64,000 nt of DNA from Bryobacterales bacterium. Lineage in GTDB: Bacteria > Acidobacteriota > Terriglobia > Bryobacterales > Bryobacteraceae. A program made the translations under genes and the position numbers. The DNA is taken from assembly GCA_016713735.1 (NCBI GenBank), contig JADJOP010000037.1, positions 62,001 through 126,000 on the forward strand, written 5' to 3'. Positions within the stretch are counted from its first letter, which is position 1; each line of letters opens with the position of its first letter. Under the pieces are notes generated by a model. That model was not told where the DNA came from. It searched no databases and was given only the letters and a program-made list of their open reading frames with translations. This document shows positions 44,169-52,762 of the stretch, piece by piece.

Positions 44169-45393
44169 ATGACTCGCCGTCATCTTCTGCAAGCAGCTCT
44201 CGGACTTCCCGCCGGAGCCTGGCTCGCCCATTACCAGGCCCACGCCGCCCCGGCCGTCGGCAAGCACAAAATCACCGCCATCAAGGCCCTCCAGCTCAAG
44301 GATGGAACCAACCTCATCAAGCTCGAAACCGATGCCGGCATCACCGGCTACGGCGCCTGCGGCGGCACCGGCCCGGCCGCGCGCGATTTCATCCATGCCC
44401 TCCACCACGCCCGCCTCCCCCACCTCGGCCTGATCGGCAAAGACCCGCTGGCCATCCAGGTCCACTTCCATAACATGTTCTATGCCTATCCCCAACGCTG
44501 GCGCGCCGTGCGCATCCTCAGCGGCATCGACATGGCCCTTTGGGACGCCGCCGGCAAAATCCTCGGCGTCTCCGTCGCACGCCTGCTGGGCGGCCCTTTC
44601 CGCGACCAGATCCCCTCTACTCCCACTCCAGCCTCCAGGACTGCTTCAACAAGGACGCCTGGCGCGCCATGGCGGACAAGAACCGCGCCGACCCCGGCGG
44701 CTTCCAAGCCTTTAAAATCGACATCCACTTCCCCTCCGCGGCTACATGCAGCAGTACATTCCCAGCATCGGCCCGCGCGAGGTGCGCGACGTCGCCCTCT
44801 GTTACTCACTCGCCCGCGAAGCCTTCGGCCCCGATCTCGACATCATCGTCCATTGCCACAGCGAACTCGACCTCGCCAGCGCCATCCGCGTCGCCGAAGC
44901 CGTGGAGCCCATCAAGCCCCTCTACTTCGAGGACCCCCTCACCCCGGCCTACTCCGACTCCTGGATGGCCCTTCGCCGCTCCACCCGCATCCCTCTCATG
45001 ACTGGCGAAGTCCTGGAAATGGTCGAAGGCTTCCAGCCCTTCATTCAAAACCAGGCCGTCGATTGCCTCCAGCCCGACCTCCGCTACTGTGGCGGCATCT
45101 CCGGCGCCAACATGATCGCCGATCTCGCCTCGGCCTACCGCATCCCCGTCTGCCTCCACAACGTCAGCGGCTATGCCCTCAACCTCGCTTCCCAACAATG
45201 GTCCGCCGCCCACTTCAATTGCCCCATGATGGAGTGCCGCCGCGACGCCGCCCGCGCCCCCGAGGCCACCGCCAACGTCCCGGTCATTAAGAGCGGCAAG
45301 ATGAAGGTGGCCGATGCCCCAGGGCTGGGCATAGAATTCAACCACGACTACCTGAAAGCCAACCTCGCCCCAGGCGAACCCTGGTGGGGCTAA
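44169..45393 (+). pseudogene. Enolase-superfamily sugar-acid dehydratase-like enzyme A, two frameshifts
   Basis: The restored protein has 408 residues, with a Tat-like leader (MTRRHLLQAALGLPAGA) that is unusual for this family. The capping domain contains NLIKLETDAGITGYGACGG and the barrel contains LYFEDPLTPAYSD (Glu), IPLMTGEVLEM (Glu) and VCLHNVSGYALNLASQQ (His). The first metal-ligand strand reads DIIVHCHSELD, where most relatives have Asp at the first His. The HN-SG element resembles galactonate-dehydratase-type enzymes. Both breaks (about 44612 and 44731) are C5-to-C4 contractions. One C at each restores the frame and total length. Confidence 0.82.
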
Positions 45394-45401
45394 GGAACTC
45401 C

Positions 45402-46667
45402 ATGACACACACTCGACGGACCTTCTTCCACAAAGCGCTCGCCGCCGCCGCCGTCCCCGCTCTCCCCACCCTCTGGAACCCGCTGCTCGCCGCTGAGTCG
45501 TTGCCCAAAATCAAAATCACCGCCGTCAAAATCCACCGCCTCTCCCAACCATTGAAGGAGCCCATGGGCTACTGCTGCGCCGCCGGCGGAACGCTCGGCA
45601 TCAAGGCCGTCGGCGCCAGCGTCATCGAAGTCGAAACAGACGCCGGAATCACCGGCTGGGGCGATGGCGGCTGGGGCGGCGAGGTTCTGCGCAGGTCTCG
45701 CGACCTTGTCATCGGCCGTTCCCCGTTTGAAGCCGAAGCCATCTTCGACGACATCGGCGAGCGCAGTGCTCCCCCGTTCCAGGTTCCCCCGCGCAGTCTG
45801 AATACCCCAGGAGGCCTCGACGTCGCCCTTTGGGACATCATGGGCAAAGCCCTCGGCAAACCCATCGCCCAGTTGTTCGGCAAACAGCGCCGCACCCGCG
45901 TCATGCCCTATGCCCTTACCGGCTACCGCAAGGACTGGAATCCCTCGAAGCCGGTTTCGCTGAAGAGCTCCGCCATTGGACCAAGGACCAGGGCTTCCGC
46001 GCCGCCAAAGTGAAAACCGGCTACGACCCCAACACCGATGTCAAAGTCCTCACCGCCATCCGCAAAGCCATCGGCGACGACATCAGCCTCGGCATCGATT
46101 CCGGCACCCCAGGCGCCTACGACGACGGCACCGCCGTCTCCCTCGGCCGCCGCCTGGAAGAACTGAACCTCGAGTTCTGGGAAGAGCCCATCAACAAGTA
46201 CGATCTCGATGGCTACCGCCGCCTCCCGCGCCGCCGTCCGCATCCCGCTCGCCAGCGGAGAAGCGCTTCCCATCGATTGGGTCATCGAAAACTACATCAA
46301 CAAGCAGATCGTCGACATCGTCCAGCCCGATATCAGCGAGTCCGGCTTCACCGGCGGCCGCCGCATCTCCTATGCGTCTTGGATCTCACGCATCCGCCTC
46401 ATCCCCACAGTTGGGGCACGCCCATCCGCATCGCCTCGAAATGCACTGGGTCGCCTGCTTCCCCGATGTCTCCAGCGCCGGCAACCCGCCGCCCGTGCTC
46501 TTCGAACTCCACCTCCCCACGAAAGCCCCGCCTGGGGACTCACCACCCGCCCCATTCAAGTGGACAAGGCCGACGGAAAAATCGCCGTGCCCACCGCGCC
46601 CGGCCTCGGCATCGAAATCAACCTGGACGAGTTGGAGCGACACCGCGTCGACCTGATCCAGCTATAG
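45402..46667 (+). pseudogene. Enolase-superfamily (mandelate racemase subgroup) enzyme B, about five frameshifts
   Basis: Pieced across frames, the protein has a Tat-like leader (THTRRTFFHKALAAAAV). It has the full mandelate racemase set: AKVKTGYDPNTD (KxK), GIDSGTPGAY (Asp), FWEEPI (Glu), ASGEAL (Glu), QPDISESGFTGG (Asp of the His-Asp dyad) and PHSWGTPI (His). Breaks lie near 45945, 46220, 46410, 46435 and 46520. At least two are C5-to-C4 contractions, and the net shift is zero. Frames between breaks stay open, so the coding content is recent. It starts 8 bp after enzyme A. Confidence 0.78.
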
Positions 46668-46748
46668 CCACGCCCTCCCCGGCCAGAGCGCCGCCGGCCT
46701 CATGCGCCGCCAACCCGCCGAGGAGCTACGGGAAGCGCGTTCCTCGCT

Positions 46749-48634
46749 CTATCGCAGCATCCTATGCAGCACCCTCCCCGACGATTCCGCCGGCGGCCCG
46801 ATGCCCAACACGTACGCCGCCGTCGGCGCGATGTCCTCCGGCCATACCGGACCGGCCTCCCGGAATCCGCCCCGCGCACGCGCTCCCCAAAACAGGTACA
46901 TTCCTTCAACGTACTCTCCCCATCCTGCCGTGAGCGGCCACGTGGCCCCGCGGCTCCCTCCCGCCGCTCCCGGCCCCAGCGCCAGGATGTCCGCATGCCG
47001 CGGCCCATACAGCCCGAACGGAGCCGCATCCTCCCACGGCAGCACCACCGTGAAGGCCCGGCGCTTGGTGCCAGGATCGGTCGCCGCCGATAGAGCGTGC
47101 AGCGTGGCCTCCATGTTCTTCTCCCGCAGCGCCCGCTCGGCATCGGTCCGCGGGTTCTTCGGCTGCACATGAATCAGGCCCGACTCCGCCGCCGGGAAGG
47201 CAGCCGACTTGTCGTAGTCAATCGCCTCGCCGTTGCGCACCAGCAGCCCGGCTTCTCTAGAATCGCCGGCGTGGACTCACCGCCCCTCCGGTCCCACGGC
47301 GCGATGATGCCGTGCTGCGACATCACCAGCAGCGTCGTGTCCGCCGGCAGCGCCTTCAGGATCGCCGCCAACCGCCGGTCCAGAGCCAGGTAGGCCCGGT
47401 CAATCATGGCCTCCATGCGCGCTCTCGATACGCCCTTCCTCGCATGCGACGTCAGCGCGTGCTCGGCCCAGTCCACATCGTTGTCGTGGAAGACAAACAA
47501 ATCGAACCGACGCCGCAGCAGCACGCCCAGCGCCTCGATGTGCCAGTCGCCATTCATCGCCAGCAGCTCCAGCTGGCTGTCCATGTCAAGGTACTGCGCC
47601 GAATACGGGCTCAGGAACACCGGCGTCGGCATGGGAAAGGACTTCAGCCCCGCCAGCTCCGGCGCTGCGTTTTGTGGCGCCACCCTCCCGTCACGAATCG
47701 CGCTCACCGCCGTGGCATAAATCCTTGCCTTCCGCCCGCCGCATCCAGCGAGCAGCTTCAACCTCATTGCTGCCGCCACCGCGCCGCCCGCCGTGGCCAC
47801 CTGCAAATCGATGCGCTCCGTCCAACGCCCGATCTCCACGGAAGCCACCGGCTTCTCCCATTTGCCATCCTCATACACCCGCACCGGTCCCCCCGCCGCC
47901 GGCGCCACCAGCCACAGCACAGGCTTACGCACAATCTCGCGGTCCGAGTCCTTGCAGCTCAACTCCACCCGCACCGCCACCCCGTCCCCGGCCTTCGCCG
48001 CGCCCACCCCCGCTTCGGCCGCCGCCAACACGCGAAGCGGCGAATGCCCCTCCTCCGGTTCGCTCGAATAGATCTCATCGGCCCCCAACGCAAAGCGGTG
48101 CACCGGCGCCCGGTACACCATCGCCGTACCGCTATGGAAGACGCCATTCACGCTCAACGACGCGCCGCCAATCTGAATCCCCTTCTTCAAACGGGATGGC
48201 CACGCGTCCGGCCAGTTCAGCACAATGCTCCGTTTCCCCTGCCGTTCGGCCGCTTCCCACAGAAACTCTCCTTGCCGCAGTACCCCAGCATCTCCTGCTG
48301 GTAGGGCTACCGGCCATTCTCACTCGCCATCATCGAGATGATCCGGTGTGTGCCTGCCGGCGCGCCCGTCGCCGCGCTCACCCACGGCGTGTGCTCTTGT
48401 TCGGATACACATTGAGCAACTCCGGAGCCAGCGAACCCCTCCTTCATCAAGCGCGCAAACGCCGGCATCCGTCCCTGCCGCGCCAGCCGCTCCATCACCG
48501 GCAGCCGCACCGAGCCGATCCCCATGACAAACACCTTGCCCGCGGGCTGCCGCAGCAAGCGCCTGCGCAAGCAACAGAAACAGCCCTGAGGCCGCGGCCC
48601 ACCTCCAATGGCGTGCAAGGAACTTTGTCAACAT
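46749..48634 (-). pseudogene. Alkaline phosphatase superfamily (type I phosphodiesterase/nucleotide pyrophosphatase-like), three frameshifts
   Basis: The restored protein is about 628 residues. A membrane or signal segment (WRWAAASGLFLLLAQALAAA) is followed by GKVFVMGIGSVRLPVMERLARQGRMPAFARLMKEG, HTPWVSAATGAPAGTHRI (candidate catalytic Thr), FVFHDNDVDWAEHAL and LLVMSQHGII. In the superfamily the first motif normally has Asp (GLDG) and the last reads DHG. Here they are GIGS and QHG, so two metal ligands look lost. Breaks lie near 48548, 48310 and 47255; the last is a G4-to-G3 contraction. The start at 48634 follows AGGAGG. It is convergent to enolase enzyme B and has its own LacI-type promoter and operator about 220 bp upstream. 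Confidence 0.72.
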
Positions 48635-49015
48635 CAGAGCCTCCTGGTTCCCATGCAAGACCTCGTCATCGAGCCGATCTCCCCGCTCACTCCGCGCCAA
48701 GTTCCTCGGCGCATCGGCGAATCCCTCGGGCTGGGTGACCCTCCGCGGATGGATTCGGGTAAACGTCGTCATCGTCCGTGCTCCGAACCCTTACTGCCGC
48801 TTCTCTCGCCCCGCTCGATCTGCTCTGGCGCTACCTCTCGCAATAGGTTGCGAAAACGTTTTATCAAGGGAAATTCTATGCTCGTCCCACACCGCTGTCA
48901 ACACGAATCGGCGCCCCCACCCGCCGCCCAAACTGAGCGCCGCCACGCCCTTCCCGCGCCCGCTCGCCGGTCTCGCAGCCACCTGATCGCCACGCTCTCC
49001 CCGCGCTCACTGCGC
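48635..49015. other. Long leader and promoter region of the phosphatase-like gene
   Basis: About 215 bp separate operator E from the start at 48634, and no gene is supported on either strand. From 48902 to 49015 I see nothing recognisable before the VOC remnant. Confidence 0.5.
48850..48901 (-). promoter_or_regulatory. Promoter and LacI-family operator (site E) of the phosphatase-like gene
   Basis: On the minus strand, TTGACA (48901-48896), 17 bp and TAGAAT (48878-48873) form a near-perfect promoter. The operator on the plus strand is GCGAAAACGTTTTATC (48850-48865): a perfect left half and 6 of 8 in the right. Confidence 0.72.
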
Positions 49016-49391
49016 CTACTTCGGCGCCGGCATCTCTCCGCGATACCGCGTGATCGAGAAGTGCACCCGAATCCCATCAGGATCGCCCACGGCCAACGGC
49101 GGAACTCGAAACCGCATTGCCGCGGCCTCGGTCAGAATCCCCGACTTGTGGCTCTGCGCCGCCCGCGCGGTAGCCATCCGCCTCGCATCGTTGCCCTCTA
49201 CCCCGATGCGGAAATGGCGGATCCCACCCGCCGCTTCACGTTCATCCACGCGCGAAAGCCTATCGCCAGGCTCAAATCCGGCCGCTGCGAAACGCTGCCG
49301 ATCACACTCGCCTGCAGGAATCCCGGATAGGAGGGCCGCGACCGCTCCAGGTCACTCACCGACCACCTCACGTGATTGACCGCAAAGGTTC
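49016..49391 (-). pseudogene. VOC/glyoxalase-like protein remnant
   Basis: Read on the minus strand from about 49391, VNHVRWSVSDLERS is a VOC-domain first strand. After a frame change near 49240 the C-terminal half continues: GGIRHFRIGVEGNDARRM and PLAVGDPDGIRVHFSITRYRGE, the typical second VOC repeat end, stopping at 49016. There is no proper start, and the middle is scrambled. It abuts the integrase remnant on the opposite strand, so this corner of the island is a graveyard. Confidence 0.5.
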
Positions 49392-49394
49392 GGA

Positions 49395-49547
49395 ATGACG
49401 CGGATGCTTCGCCAGACCGACGCCAAGGTGTTCAAGAAGTATTCACAGATGAAGCTGCAGATGAAACGGGAAGCTTTGGCCAAGTTGAATCGGACCGCGA
49501 ACGAAGGGGAATCCGGCGCGATTCTGATATGGAACCAAAAGGCGTGA
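49395..49547 (+). pseudogene. C-terminal remnant resembling a tyrosine recombinase (integrase)
   Basis: A 50-codon frame encodes MTRMLRQTDAKVFKKYSQMK and then LQMKREALAKLNRTANEGE. The block LRxxDAKVFKKYSQMKLQMKREAL resembles the last helices of phage-type integrases of Acidobacteriota, where the Tyr would be the catalytic nucleophile. The upstream frame is closed by TGA at 49377-49379, so the catalytic Arg and His parts are missing. It lies 85 bp from the tRNA 3' end, the usual place for an island integrase. Identification rests on motif memory. Confidence 0.5.
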
Positions 49548-49631
49548 AGGGGTTTGGATACGGTTTCAGGCTTGAGAACGGGATTTCGAGATGGGTCAAA
49601 GAGGCAAATCGTTGAATTCTAAAGCGTGGAA

Positions 49632-49708
49632 TGGTGGGCGCGACAGGACTCGAACCTGTGACCTCCTGCGTGTGAAGCAGGCGCTCTAACCAACTGAGCT
49701 ACGCGCCC
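49632..49708 (-). tRNA. tRNA-Val (anticodon CAC), CCA encoded
   Basis: The 77-nt gene folds completely: acceptor GGGCGCG/CGCGCCC, D stem GCTC/GAGC, anticodon stem CCTGC/GCAGG with loop TTCACAC (anticodon CAC, reading GUG), and T stem ACAGG/CCTGT with TTCGAGT, followed by A and encoded CCA. Its 3' end points into the island and its 3' half is duplicated at 9731-9777. Confidence 0.95.
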
Positions 49709-49905
49709 GAAGGGCGCTAATTTTCGATGGTACCACACCCCCTTGCCGGCGGCCAACGTATGCTCCCCGGCAGTCCCCGTGCCGGCGGTGGACCCGGCCG
49801 CATGAGACACGATTCCGGCCAATTTCCACGGAAAATCCGGCCGATTTCGGACGATAAGCGCCCAGTAGGCCGCTCAGACCACCGGGTGGCAACAAGGGCA
49901 CTGGA

Positions 49906-52038
49906 ATGCCGTTCCGACGAAGAAGCTGCTGGCCAGAATCGCTTTTTCTCGACAGGCACCGTGTGGCGGTCGTACTCACCGTTCTGGCGGGGCTGGCCCT
50001 GACGGCTGTTGGCTTTCGCGAGGCCGTGCGCAGTGAACGCAAGGCCTATGATTCGGAGATGCGCGGGGCCGTCGACAATCGATTCTCGGCCCTCCGCCGC
50101 GAGATCGACGCCCTGCTGGCGGCGCTCGAACAGGCCCGGTTGCTCACCGGCCCGCATGAGGATGCGCGCCAGAACCTGCTGGCGGAATACCGCAGCCTGG
50201 TGTCCCCCGGCGGCATTATTAATGGTGTGGAGTGGGTGGAAGCGGCCCAGTGCGGCGCACCCCAAGGCGCCGTCCACGCATTGTGTCCTGTCGCCACTGA
50301 GGCGCGCGACAATGGCGTGGTTACGCTCGGCCCCGTGGCCCCCGTCCCCTCCGCCCGCGCCGGAACCGGCCGGTTGGCCGCCGCCATCCCCTTTTACCGC
50401 GGTGATGCCCCGCCAGAGGGCGTGTCGCAGCGGCGGCTGCGCTACACCGGTTCGGTGGTCGTCTTGGTGTCCCCGCGGGAAATCCTCGAACAAGGAATGA
50501 GCTATCTGCAGCCGGCAGGCGTGCACGTCCTGTACTATGGCGACGACGAGTCGGGGCGGCGCAGGGTGCTCGCCCTGCACCGGTCGCGGCAGGGAGGCGC
50601 CGCGCCGCGGCCGTTCCAGCCGGCGGAGTTGCGGCGCGCCTGGCAGGCGGGCGGCCTGAGCATGGAGATGCACGGCATTCCCGCGCGGCCCTGGTCACTC
50701 GCGCACGCCTCCTGGCACAGCTGGGCCCTGCTGTTGGTCGGGCTCATCACCACTTCCATCTCCGCCGCCTATGTCTCCTGGATGCACTCCCGCGCCCGGC
50801 GCATCAGTGAGGTCATCCACCGCCGCACGGTTCGCCTGCGCGCCGCCAGCCGCGCCGCCAAGGCCGCCTCGCGCGCCAAGTCGCAGTTTCTCGCCAACAT
50901 CAGCCACGAGATCCGCACCCCGATCGGAGGCATTGTCGGCATGAGCGAGATGCTGCTCAGCGGCGGAGCCCAGTTCCATCGCGAGGCCGTCGACTCGATC
51001 CACTCCTCGGCCCGCCAGTTGATCCACCTGGTGAACAACATCCTCGACTATTCGAAGTTCGAAGCCGGACACTTCGGCTCCACCCCCGTCGAGTTCCAGC
51101 CGGCCCAACTGCTACGCGAGATCGCTTGCACGTTTACACCCCAGGCGCGTCTCATCGGCCTCCGCCTGCTCACCGAGTGTGACCCGCGACTGCCGCGCAC
51201 GGTGCGCGCCGACGAGAATCACATCCGCCAGATCCTCTACAACCTGGTGACCAATGCGTTGCGCTTCACCAGCGAAGGTGAGGTATGCGTGGCGGCCCTC
51301 GTGGTTCCCAGTCCGCGAGGCGTCCCCACCATGCAGTTCTCCGTGCGCGACACCGGCATCGGCATCGCGCCGCAAGACCAGGCGCGGATATTCGAGGCCT
51401 TCGTCCAGGCCGACTCTTCCGACACCCGCCGCTTCGGCGGCACCGGCCTCGGTCTTGCCATCAGCAAACAGCTGGCCGAGGGCATGGGCGGGGAACTCGG
51501 CGTGGAAAGCGAACCCGGCAGAGGCAGCCGCTTCTGGGTGAGCGTCCCGTTCCAGAGCGTCCAGGAGGCCCGCCCGCCGGCCACCGAGACCGGGCGCGCC
51601 TTGCCCCACGAGGGGCGCCGCCTCCTTTTGGTCGAGGACAATCCGTTGAACCAGCTGGTTCTGCGCCGGCTGCTCGAACGGCTCGGGTGTTCGGTGGAGA
51701 TCGCCTGCAACGGCCTGGTCGCGCTCGACTACTGCCAGGGCAGCGCCTACGACGCCATTCTCATGGACTGCCAGATGCCGGAGTTGGACGGCTACGACAC
51801 CACGCGCGCCATCCGCGCCCTGCCCGACCCCATCCGCAACACCCCCATTCTCGGCGTCACCGCCAGCACGGGAGCAAGCGATCGCGACCGTTGCCTGGAG
51901 GCGGGCATGGACGAACACCTCCCCAAACCGGTCACGCTGGACGGGCTGCAACGTGCCCTCGAACAGTTCTGCGCCACCCCTGCGCCGCTCAGCGGTACGT
52001 CAACAGTTCCGCCTCCGCCAGATGCGGCGTCGCGTTGA
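49906..52038 (+). CDS. CHASE-type hybrid sensor histidine kinase with receiver domain
   Basis: The 710-residue protein has a membrane helix (about 19-36), a periplasmic CHASE-like sensor (about 40-265), a second helix (about 270-292) and a coiled linker. HisKA carries His334 (NISHEIRTPIGG). The HATPase domain has N box LYNLVTNALRF and G boxes DTGIGI and GGTGLGL. A C-terminal receiver carries phospho-acceptor Asp621 (LMDCQMPELDG) and Lys in LPKPVT. The output would pass to a separate phosphotransfer or regulator protein not encoded nearby. It is the first gene outside the island on the right. Its 3' end overlaps the convergent phosphatase gene by 50 bp. Confidence 0.9.
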   Translation: MPFRRRSCWPESLFLDRHRVAVVLTVLAGLALTAVGFREAVRSERKAYDSEMRGAVDNRFSALRREIDALLAALEQARLLTGPHEDARQNLLAEYRSLVSPGGIINGVEWVEAAQCGAPQGAVHALCPVATEARDNGVVTLGPVAPVPSARAGTGRLAAAIPFYRGDAPPEGVSQRRLRYTGSVVVLVSPREILEQGMSYLQPAGVHVLYYGDDESGRRRVLALHRSRQGGAAPRPFQPAELRRAWQAGGLSMEMHGIPARPWSLAHASWHSWALLLVGLITTSISAAYVSWMHSRARRISEVIHRRTVRLRAASRAAKAASRAKSQFLANISHEIRTPIGGIVGMSEMLLSGGAQFHREAVDSIHSSARQLIHLVNNILDYSKFEAGHFGSTPVEFQPAQLLREIACTFTPQARLIGLRLLTECDPRLPRTVRADENHIRQILYNLVTNALRFTSEGEVCVAALVVPSPRGVPTMQFSVRDTGIGIAPQDQARIFEAFVQADSSDTRRFGGTGLGLAISKQLAEGMGGELGVESEPGRGSRFWVSVPFQSVQEARPPATETGRALPHEGRRLLLVEDNPLNQLVLRRLLERLGCSVEIACNGLVALDYCQGSAYDAILMDCQMPELDGYDTTRAIRALPDPIRNTPILGVTASTGASDRDRCLEAGMDEHLPKPVTLDGLQRALEQFCATPAPLSGTSTVPPPPDAASR

Positions 52039-52708
52039 ACACGCTCAGGTTAAATCGCTCCCCATCAAACAGAAACTCCGAATAGGCCGCGTTACGCGTC
52101 ATCCACGTCAAATCAAGCGTCGCCCGCGGCGATAGCCCTGTGGCATATTGCACCGCCGCCGCCGTCGGGCCGCCTGAAGTAAACACCGCCGTCGCCCCGC
52201 CCTTCGGCGTCGCCTCGCGCGCCTGCCCGATGGCCTTGTGCACGCGCGTGGTGAAGTCGCCCCACGTGCCCACCGCGGCGTCTTCCACTTCGCCTGCCAG
52301 CCAGCGCGCCGTCACCTCCTGGATGATCTTGTCGAGCGCCTTCTTCTTCCCCGCCAGTTCGGCTGACCGCTCAAACTCCTCGGCCCACTCGCGGATATGC
52401 GCATGGCGCACCGCCAGTTGCGGCGTGAACGTCCGCACCACAGGCTCGGCCGGATATTCGTCCAACTCCTCCAGCACCACCGCCTCGGGCCATGCCTGGC
52501 CCGCCTCGCGGAACACCTCGCCCACAATCGCCGCCGTGTCCTTCTGCCGTTCACGCGGCCCCGTGAACACCTGGCCGAAGGTCACCCCCGCCCGCACCCA
52601 GTGTTCGCCCAGCAGCCGCGCCTGACGCCGCCCCAGCGCGGAAAGCTGGTCGTAGTTGTCGGCGAGAAAGCTCGCCTGTCCGTGCCTCACCACCGTTAGA
52701 ATCGCCAT
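51989..52708 (-). CDS. Histidine phosphatase (phosphoglycerate mutase-like) family protein
   Basis: The 239-residue protein starts MAILTVVRHGQASFLADNYDQLSALGRRQARLLGE; RHG carries the phospho-acceptor His near residue 9. FTGPRERQKDTAAIV and the late VFTSGGPTAAAVQ give the second active-site region, where the usual second His (SHGG) appears as SGG. The missing His may mean altered activity. A start at 52717 is possible. Family members dephosphorylate sugar phosphates, proteins or nucleotides; the substrate is unknown here. Confidence 0.85.
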   Translation of the reverse strand: MAILTVVRHGQASFLADNYDQLSALGRRQARLLGEHWVRAGVTFGQVFTGPRERQKDTAAIVGEVFREAGQAWPEAVVLEELDEYPAEPVVRTFTPQLAVRHAHIREWAEEFERSAELAGKKKALDKIIQEVTARWLAGEVEDAAVGTWGDFTTRVHKAIGQAREATPKGGATAVFTSGGPTAAAVQYATGLSPRATLDLTWMTRNAAYSEFLFDGERFNLSVFNATPHLAEAELLTYR

Positions 52709-52762
52709 GCCGTCCACGTGCGCTCCGGGGTCATTTCCATTCCGTCCCTTGGTCCGTCCCGC

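Larger units (their letters stand above)
9731..49708. mobile_element. Putative 39.9-kb catabolic genomic island integrated at tRNA-Val(CAC)
   Basis: The boundaries are the tRNA 3'-half repeat at 9731-9777 and the intact tRNA at 49632-49708, offset 39,901 bp and in direct orientation. The tRNA 3' end faces the interior, as expected for an island inserted at a tRNA 3' end. An integrase-like C-terminal remnant lies 85 bp inside the tRNA. Everything between is carbohydrate catabolism with its own two regulators, and the five LacI-type operators and three XylR-type boxes I found all fall inside. The flanks are general housekeeping and signalling genes. No intact integrase or transfer gene is seen, so the element is probably immobile now. 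The sequence shows the repeats; the mobility history is inferred. Confidence 0.6.

Noticed and set aside
44169..45290. 373-codon plus-strand frame as a full-length protein
   Set aside because: After residue about 155 it turns into Pro/Arg/His-rich nonsense while the enolase sequence continues in other frames; it is a frameshift read-through.
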